DNA of 64,000 nucleotides. It comes from Sycon ciliatum (lineage: Eukaryota; Porifera; Calcarea; Leucosolenida; Sycettidae). Positions within the stretch are counted from its first letter, which is position 1. Each line of letters opens with the position of its first letter. Where the stretch lies: assembly GCF_964019385.1 (NCBI RefSeq), contig NC_088643.1, positions 14,170,800 through 14,234,799 of the forward strand, written 5' to 3'. Made by a program: the position numbers and the translations under genes. The notes under the pieces were generated by a model, which saw only the letters and a list, made by a program, of their open reading frames with translations, was not told the DNA's origin and searched no databases. Positions 57,341-64,000 of the stretch are shown here, piece by piece.

Positions 57341-59016
57341 AGTCTTGATGTCCAGCTGTAAGCAACAAAAAGTCGGCGTGTGGAAATAAATTTATCTCTG
57401 GAAAAGGTGTAAAAGCACACTGATGTGATTATGAAAATTGGGGAAAAAGTAGCGTTGTGCTGAAAACAATCCAAAATTTGTCGCTCTCCATCGTTTGCGT
57501 AGGATCCGTTTGTAAAGTAACTGATGGAGTTAACTGCTTGTGATTGCTAGGTAACCCATATCAAGCAGATGCGCAAGTTTCAGTAGCGGGATGCTTGAGT
57601 TACACACCACACAGATGTCCCGTCACATGACAACCCGTGACATACCCTGCCAGTCCATACTGGGTGATCGAATACGAAACTACACTTCGATGGGGTAACA
57701 AGCCAACCCGCCATTCACTTAGCACCTTTTCTCTTTGTGGGGCTGGCTGCGTAAAGCAATTGGCCCCAGGGTCGTCAAACAAGGTGGAAATAGTGGGCTA
57801 AACTAACATGGATTCTATATGAAGCATCCCAGTGAGTGTACATGTATGCTCCTCTTCAGTCCGCGAGCGTAGGTCTACACTTCAGCATGCAACATTCCAA
57901 TTTGCAAGAACACCAGTAACTACCATTATGTTTGTATTTCACTACATAAAGTTAAGATGACCTATCATATGCAATTGGGCGACACCGCCCGTTTGGTTCT
58001 ACGAATTCAAATAAAAATGTACCTCCCTATGTAGGTGGCGACATCGACAGTGCTTCAGATATGACAGTGCAGATATGATTATTATCACATTGATCTGAAG
58101 CACTGTCGCCATAGGTACATGTAGATTATGTTCTGCCGTTTGTATCCACGTTACTCCGATGTGATGAGCCCGATGAAGCGAAGAAGAATCACCGTCGAGC
58201 AACACCTCTGCAGTTCTAAAGGTGTTTGCTTCTATGGAGAAAGATGGTGTGAACAACGGATAACGCCGTGGCTCTTATCTGCAGAGTTTGGCCATAGTGC
58301 CCGTTTAATTTTAGAACGCACCGTACCTTTTAAGAAGAGTATTGCTCCCATACCTGCCTGCCTATCAACAGACTCTATCTATCTCCCTGACTCTACACAC
58401 TTGCCTGTAGGTGTACGCATGCATCTGCATCCACATCTGAATTGCTCATTATGAGTTCGCACCGCAGAAGGCACAAGTCAGACATGTATTTTTAAAACAT
58501 ACGAAAAACTCACACATACATGTATGCTGTCCATACGTAAAAATTTGTCTTCTTCTTTAAATGTTTGTCCAGAAGTCATTTTACTGGGTATTTCGAGATC
58601 ACCTTCCAGCTTGGTTGTGCTATAAACACGCGCCACCCTACATTCAAGAGAAATCAATTCCCCACCCACCTGTATGGTAGCGCGATTCTACCATCACCTG
58701 TTGCTCTGGGGGGAACAGAAACAGCAGGCATGAAAATAGGTTATTGGAAATATCGTGTTTGACCAGAATATTGACTTGCCTTATAAGCCTACAGCTCTGA
58801 AACCGAGATCAACGCATTGCAAACACGCCTAGTAGCTATTGGAATTTGTGGCCGGTAAGCGACCCAAATCAAGGAGATTCATGCGCTCCTAACAGGGAAT
58901 GTTGGAGTTGCACGCTACAAGGATAAAACAGAGAGGTTCCAGGTTGTCAAGAGAGTGCTCAACAACGAGAGCCAGAGCTAGTTTAAAAACAGTAGGAGGA
59001 CGGAAAAATGTTTTAA
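57341..59016 (-). repeat. Beta half-unit of unit G
   Basis: Includes the QHLC frame (58128-58454) and beta landmark block (58590-58830). More diverged from C to E than F is. No gene supported. Confidence 0.6.
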
Positions 59017-59950
59017 TTTTATGTACCAGCCATCTAATGTATGTAAAGGGCTATCTCAGCCAAAGAAGCAACCATGGTAACAAATCTAGACAACTTTTGT
59101 ATATGCAAGTTGTGTTTTCCTGACTCCATATGTATCACTGCACCCAGGTAAGCATGTATATTGGTACAGCATGCAGTAATATATGAAGGCCACAGGTGGA
59201 ATACCAAAGATACGCGCCAATTGTGCATATTTCTGACAAACCAGGGTATCACAAACAAATAGACTGAGAATTAGTTTGTGCTCGTGTTCTGGAAACATAG
59301 GGACAAAACCACCTCATAAGCGTTGTCTCAGTGCATGAAGAGTAACAAAATACCAGGGAAATGGTCATATTTTCACACATTTGAGGTAAAACAATCGGTT
59401 CAAAATTGCAAATTTTGAATTCTTGTCTCAGATTCGAAATCTATATTTTTCTTCATCTACTCACATCCAGCGTCAGGTAAGTGAAAGAGAAGACAAGAAG
59501 CAGTCGCTGGCTGGTAAATTACGCCTGCCTTGACGATTTTAGGCCATCGCTGCCCTCCCTCTCGCTCCTGTTTTGAGAGCGAATACTACGATGGGATCAG
59601 CGATACAAATTTTCAATTTCGAGTCGCATTCCGCGATGATATCGCCACAGCCGATCTCTCCAATCGTCCACCACGTCTAGAAGACGTCGACATGACCTAG
59701 AACAAGCTACATCTTCGCTACAAGCAGAGAAACTGAGCGAGAACACGATCGAAACAGCGACAATTGTTTGCGCTGAAAAGCATACTTTTGAGCGCGTTCG
59801 TTCTCCATACTTTCAAATGGCAACCTACCATACATCAAAATTTTCAGTGGGATCTCAGCTGTCAAGCGCAAAAAACCGCGGGTCGATCGGAGCTACGCCG
59901 GCGGGGAACGGCGCGCTTGATTGGAGTGCAGCGAACCGTACCATATATAG
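59017..59950. other. Insertion private to unit G, promoter-like on minus strand
   Basis: Unit F is continuous here (GTTTTAACTCTGAGTTTCAC at about 52090). The insert has no obvious inverted ends. Its right 350 bp is GC-rich with CCATATATA at 59941-59949, a TATA-like box on the minus strand. Downstream, a 42-codon frame at 59835-59707 begins MYGRLPFESMENERAQKYAF. A strong GTCAG|GTAAGT donor-like site lies near 59475 on the plus strand. Possibly a captured piece of another gene; function unknown. Confidence 0.35.
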
Positions 59951-61230
59951 GCGATCATCAGAATACAGTATTAAATGAGTAAATCTGGATCAGCACTGGT
60001 TTATATGCCCACAAAGCAAAGTGTAAATGACTGCATCATGGCGCAAATCTAAAAGGTGCTAATGGCAGCAGTGGTAAAAAGTTATCATTTCAAGTGACAG
60101 GCACTGTTGCTGGTTGTCTCCTACTGGAGTAGGTGTAGCCTGTGCATGGTTTGAAGTTCCTAAGTAACATAGTTAGTACTTGTTCTCGTGGCGACACTTT
60201 GACACACGTTCACTCCTCTTGTTGAGAGAGGGCTGCTTGGGTGCTTGCGCGATTGCTAATTTTTCCGCCAGGCACAGGTTGCACCTTTTGCTTTCGTTGC
60301 TGTAGGTCACTGCTCTGCGGTGTACCACCCATTTAATGCTGAATGCCTTCTCTTTATCCTTTTTGGCCCAGGCGTACTGCGATACTCGGGTGTCCTTTCA
60401 AGGATACATGTATTCGGCCGCATGATAGCCCGTGCCATGTCTTACCAGTCCATAGTGATTGATCGAATAGTTAAGTTACGCTTTCCAACGGCCATAAGAG
60501 AGATGGAAAGCACGTGTCTTTCTGCGTGGCCATGGCAATCATGGTGGTTCGGTGCAAGTCTGCGCAAAGCAGACACAGCCCAACGTTGTCGTCACTTCGC
60601 AGTGGCCTACTTCTCTGATAGGATCAGCCATTGCCAGCCACTGGCTATACAACTCTTTTGTTGTTGCTGTGTTTTACGGGCGGAGCACAAAGACCGACAC
60701 AACACTTTGATCAGACAATTATCTCCAGGGTCATCAAGCAAGGTGAAGGTTCTGGACAACCTTGACATGGACTGAGTATGAAGTGCCCATGTGAGCGTAT
60801 GTTCCTCTTCATCCCGAGAGCAGAGACATACACTTTAGGGCGCCAATGCATGATGCATCCCAGCACTGATTAAAATCTGAATCGCTGGAATACGAGTAAC
60901 TGCCATTACGTTTGTATTTCATCACATGGTCTGGGGATAGTCTTAACGTGAAACTCCGGGTACCGACCAATTGTCCATCGTCCTCTTTCGGTTTGCACTA
61001 TGTTCTCTGTTTGCAATCTGTGGATGGCCAACTGGATTCACCTTCCTGTCTATAACAGAGCATGATTATGATAAACTTTAACCTAATTTCTTCACCAGTT
61101 TTGTGTTGCATTAATCCATTGTGTTTGTTTTGCCCGTGAGAAAGGTTTTCAGTAGTTGAAAAACATTGACCTGTTATTTGATGATCGTCTACTTGTGCGT
61201 TAAACGCAGAGTCGTACAACACGTTTAAGT
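59951..61230 (-). repeat. Alpha half-unit of unit G and array end
   Basis: Colinear with E. The longest frame, 60320-60775 on the plus strand, is closed by stops in C, D and F and is not a gene. Similarity to the array stops near 61230. Confidence 0.65.
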
Positions 61231-61321
61231 CACTTCTTAGCACTATACGACATGATCGCGTCTCCATTGGCTGCTCTCCATTGCAACTTTGATGCAGGGC
61301 TGTGGCTGAATAATGGGTGTA

Positions 61322-61998
61322 TCAATTATTTCCCCTGCTTATCCATGTAGTGAGAGGTGGAACCATTATTGCTGGTGATTTGGGTGCTGGAAGCTTATCA
61401 TGGGAAGTGATATTCCTGTCTGCAGACAAGCTGTCACTGCTTCCACTCTGTGAAAATGCCTTCATCTGAAACAGCTCACGCGAGGCCAGTGACGATCTCA
61501 GATTGAGATCCCTCCCATTTGCAGAAATCCTGAATACACATGGTCAGAAGTTATTTTGCCGCTCTACATCGTCTGCTAGCATGCTTGCGCTGTCTTCTTC
61601 TCCTGAGGTTGCGTTGAGACAAACGGTTGGCCACAATACTCTTCTTTTCTGATAGCACTCGACTGTAGGCCTTGCATTACAATCATCCACGACGAACTCT
61701 ACGTGCTTCACCAGGAAAGTAAGACATGCGCTGCTGAGCACTCAAATCGACTTGGTACTGCGTCCAAGAGAAATTCTAGTTCTTTTCGAGCCTGCTGAGC
61801 TGGACTCGGAAAAGGCAGTTATTTGGAACAAGCTCTTCAGTTTATAGCGGCTCCTTCATCCAGGTCCAAATTTATCAATGGATCAGTGTTCACTTCAGTA
61901 TCGAAAGAGATGCTATGGCCAGAGCCAAAGGCATAACACCTTTTATTAACAGGAAACTTCTCTTCGTCTGTTTGATATTCACTTCGCGTACATCTACT
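61322..61998 (-). pseudogene. Decayed coding sequence of unknown protein
   Basis: Four consecutive minus-strand blocks have protein-like composition: 61998-61837 (EYQTDEEKFPVNKRCYAFGS), 61818-61708 (AQQARKELEFLLDAVPSRFE), 61741-61544 (EFVVDDCNARPTVECYQKRR) and 61543-61322 (NLRSSLASRELFQMKAFSQS). Blocks 1-2 share one frame and 3-4 another, so two short stop interruptions and one frameshift would explain the breaks. No family recognised. Alternatives are exons of a host gene or a transposon protein. Confidence 0.4.
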
Positions 61999-62218
61999 CT
62001 AGTCTCCTCCATGGTTCTCCATGATTTCTAAAAAAAAAACTCCTCGTAAATCATCGTTACGGATTTTGTGCAACAGCCTCAGTTGCAACGTTGGGCATGC
62101 TACATCACATGTAGCACCTGACTACATTGCTACGTAAAGATTTTACTAGTATGTAGCAGTGGCATTATGTGGTCAGGTAAATGTAGCATCAGTGCTAAGC
62201 CGTAAAGGTGTTACGTGT
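61999..62218. other. Non-coding gap
   Basis: Contains repeated ATGTAGCA/CTACAT motifs around 62095-62190. No gene. Confidence 0.4.
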
Positions 62219-62430
62219 CTACGCAATCGCAAAGTCATGTGTAGCAGTAGATTGAACGCATGGCACGTTGGCCTTTGCTGCTGGCATTGCTTGGGCGCTC
62301 TCTAGAAGATTGGCCCAGAATGGACTCAGCATAGCCATAATAACAAAAACGACACGATGACTGCACAGCTCCTCTAAGACACATTTGCGTGAAAGATAGC
62401 ACAACACAATTTGTCATGGCGTTGCACCTC
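62219..62430 (-). pseudogene. Relic H: diverged N-terminal fragment of the 170-aa gene
   Basis: Reads SHRVVFVIMAMLSPFWANLL and QAMPAAKANVPCVQST, against SHRIVIVIMTILSPFWANRL and QAMPAKSNVSCVQST in the array. Similarity covers the acceptor (TGTGCAG) and about 100 bp upstream, then stops after CAATCTACT. The rest of the gene is missing. Much more diverged than A to G, so it marks an older copy. Confidence 0.7.
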
Positions 62431-62615
62431 ATGGCTTTAGCCGATTGTTGCCAAAAACCTGACATTTCCCGACATTATCCACTATGAAACTCGTTATACC
62501 GCTCAAACCTCACATAATGCTCGTCTCGTTCCTTTCTAATGCTCCATAATGCTCTGATGCTCGGATAGTCTCAAAATGACGAATATAATGCGGGCATTAT
62601 CCGCTGGACCCTGGC
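62431..62615. other. CATAATGCTC-rich spacer
   Basis: Several ATAATGCTC motifs, similar to the GCATTAT cluster at 19150-19260, and both end in ATCCGCTGGAC(T/C)C. Possibly a shared MITE end. Confidence 0.4.
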
Positions 62616-62930
62616 AGTAAGCTGAAAGACGTGATTGCAGTGGGACAGTTCTCGGTTTCAGTGTTGTAAGGTTGTATATATAAAGCAAAACACTGCTCTG
62701 GCCAAGTAGGATGATTGCACGAATGCTGCTGTTCATACATCTCCATACCATTCCACGGAGAACAACAAATGCTGGTGGCGGAATGCGCTACCATTCAAGG
62801 GGGAACTGCTTTTTCTTGACTGGAGGGTGGTGCATATTTCTCGCACAAACAAGCTTGGATTAACTGCACCAAAGCCTTCTGAATAACCCTTCAAGCAAGA
62901 AGCTAGATTGGAATGTATGGATAGTGTATG
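62616..62930 (+). repeat. Array fragment (alpha half-unit) in plus orientation
   Basis: Matches 18415-18770 of copy B from GCAGTAAGCTGAAA to GAATGTATGGATAGTGTATG, with about 10% divergence. The orientation is opposite to C to G. It shows an empty site for the 1.2-kb transposon (TTGTATATATAAAGC). Confidence 0.8.
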
Positions 62931-64000
62931 TACCAATTATTATTACTATAATATTTCTCCCAGACACAGTATTCACAGCTCGCATCGGTTCGCAAAGCTC
63001 AGAGCCATTTCCAACCACGATTGGTACTCCACAGGAAGATGCACTCTCGCCGGTGCTGTTTGTGATCTACCTCGAGGCGGCACTGGGAGAGGTCCGGCAG
63101 GCATCCGTTCCGCGTTGCATTGACGACAACGCACTCCCACCGGACATCATATACGCAGACGACACCGACTTCTTGAGTGTATCTCTAGCCCGGCTAAGGG
63201 ACCTGGAGCCTGTTGCATCACACGTGCTCAAGTCAACTGCTGCACATAGCTGCCAAACAATAGCTCGTACTGCAACAGTGGAGCCTACGCATGAATCCGG
63301 ACAAAACAGAACGCACGACTCTCATCAGAAGAGTAGATCGCATTGAGGAGGAACGGCGTGTGACAAGGAAACTTGGCTTCCTACTGGGGGACCGCGAGGA
63401 CGTCGCCCGCAGGAAGCAACTGGCAGCGGCAGCATTTTCATCTTTGTGGTCACTCTGGACGAGAGGATCCAGCATCAGCGAGAAGGGGAGAATCAGATTG
63501 TACAAGGCACTTGTACTTCCTATTCTCCTGTATAACTCTAGCACTTGGGCACTGACCAAGTCTGCACTGAAGCAGCTGGATGCGTTTCATCCACGGCAGC
63601 TCAGATCGCTGATCCAAGTAAAATGGCCGCAGAAAATCTCCAATGTGGCCCTTTACCAGCGATGCAGCCTAGAGCCTTTGAACCTTGGTGTGAAGAGTGC
63701 GCAGTGGCGTTTGCTGGGCCACATTCTTCGGTTGCCAGATGAGTGTCCAGCAAGAATGGCAATGGAGTACTACTTCAAAGACAAGGATGCCAAGAAATGG
63801 AGGGGCCGACCCTGCACCACTATCCAGTCGGGTCTCTCAGCCGATTTGAAGATTTCCCGCAATGGTCAACTCTATAACCTGCACGACCTACAGGGCCTGC
63901 ACCGGATTGCGCAGGACCGCCCCAGCTGGAAGGAGTTGTGCAGTGCCCTTGAGTGCAAGGCCTATGCGTGCTTCAAGGTGGTCCTGCCCGTAATTACATT
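62930..64000 (+). pseudogene. LINE reverse transcriptase, C-terminal half, runs off window
   Basis: Palm motifs DALSPVLFVIYLEAALGE and IIYADDTDFLSV with both aspartates intact lie in frame from 62924. A frameshift occurs between about 63190 and 63270, and the continuation WSLRMNPDKTERTTLIRR starts in a new frame (ATG at 63291), open to the window end. Later blocks are KLGFLLGD, RLYKALVLPILLYNSSTWAL, RQLRSLIQVKWPQKISN and WRLLGHILRLPDE, the typical C-terminus of many non-LTR elements. It is inserted just after the array fragment. Confidence 0.85.

Larger units (their letters stand above)
53989..61184 (-). repeat. Array unit G (7.2 kb)
   Basis: Last complete unit. It contains a deleted remnant of the D/E LINE, copy G and a private 0.93-kb insertion at 59017-59950. 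Array similarity ends just after the landmark at 61185. Confidence 0.86.

Noticed and set aside
60320-60775. 151-codon frame in unit G
   Set aside because: Closed by stops in C, D and F, opposite to the gene strand, and composed of the reverse of the alpha half-unit.

Overview
This is eukaryotic, intron-containing, repeat-dense DNA, most likely from a marine invertebrate animal. The reasons are abundant decayed non-LTR and tyrosine-recombinase retroelements, long CT, TTG and GT microsatellites, many short ACATGTA palindromes, a tRNA-headed SINE, short inverted-repeat DNA transposons and TATA/GTAAG/CAG gene signals. I cannot name the phylum. No bacterial operon, CRISPR array or rRNA is present.

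The backbone is an array of one gene-bearing unit. A 170-codon uninterrupted reading frame occurs seven times: copies A (531) and B (16276) on the plus strand, and C, D, E, F, G (21547, 31676, 42321, 48991, 56111) on the minus strand. A decayed eighth fragment (H) lies near 62.2-62.4 kb. B and C are tail to tail, so the array reads A> B> | <C <D <E <F <G. Landmark spacing in the minus-strand block is 10.9, 7.8, 7.0 and 7.2 kb. The product looks like a small secreted cysteine-knot protein. The order of its W, P, CxC, LRR and TC landmarks resembles the interleukin-17 family; that assignment is an inference. Each complete copy has a TATA box, a conserved GTAAGA donor and a CAG acceptor upstream, suggesting a two-exon gene with a roughly 500-bp intron. 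A CT/GA microsatellite of variable length follows each stop codon.

The spacers are themselves built from two diverged paralogous half-units (called alpha and beta here). Mobile elements in the units give a relative chronology. A TAA-tailed LINE is shared by D, E and (as a remnant) G, but its site is empty in A, B and F. A 5'-truncated retroelement with a 10-bp target duplication is shared by C and D only. Several insertions are private to one copy (13-bp target duplication in C; 12-bp, AATG and poly-A insertions in D).

Layout: 1-1431 copy A; 1432-6213 composite insertion (pogo-like MITE, LINE fragment, DIRS-like relic, 22-bp minisatellite); 6214-6745 unit A; 6746-9728 LINE plus giant TTG arrays; 9729-14708 unit A spacer with a 1.2-kb inverted-repeat transposon; 14709-15886 LINE tail and SINEs in the intron of copy B; 16276-19060 copy B and flank; 19060-20535 inversion junction with a hAT-like MITE; 20535-61230 copies C to G; 61230-62600 non-array DNA with a decayed unknown coding sequence and relic H; 62600-62930 array fragment; 62930-64000 LINE reverse transcriptase running off the window.
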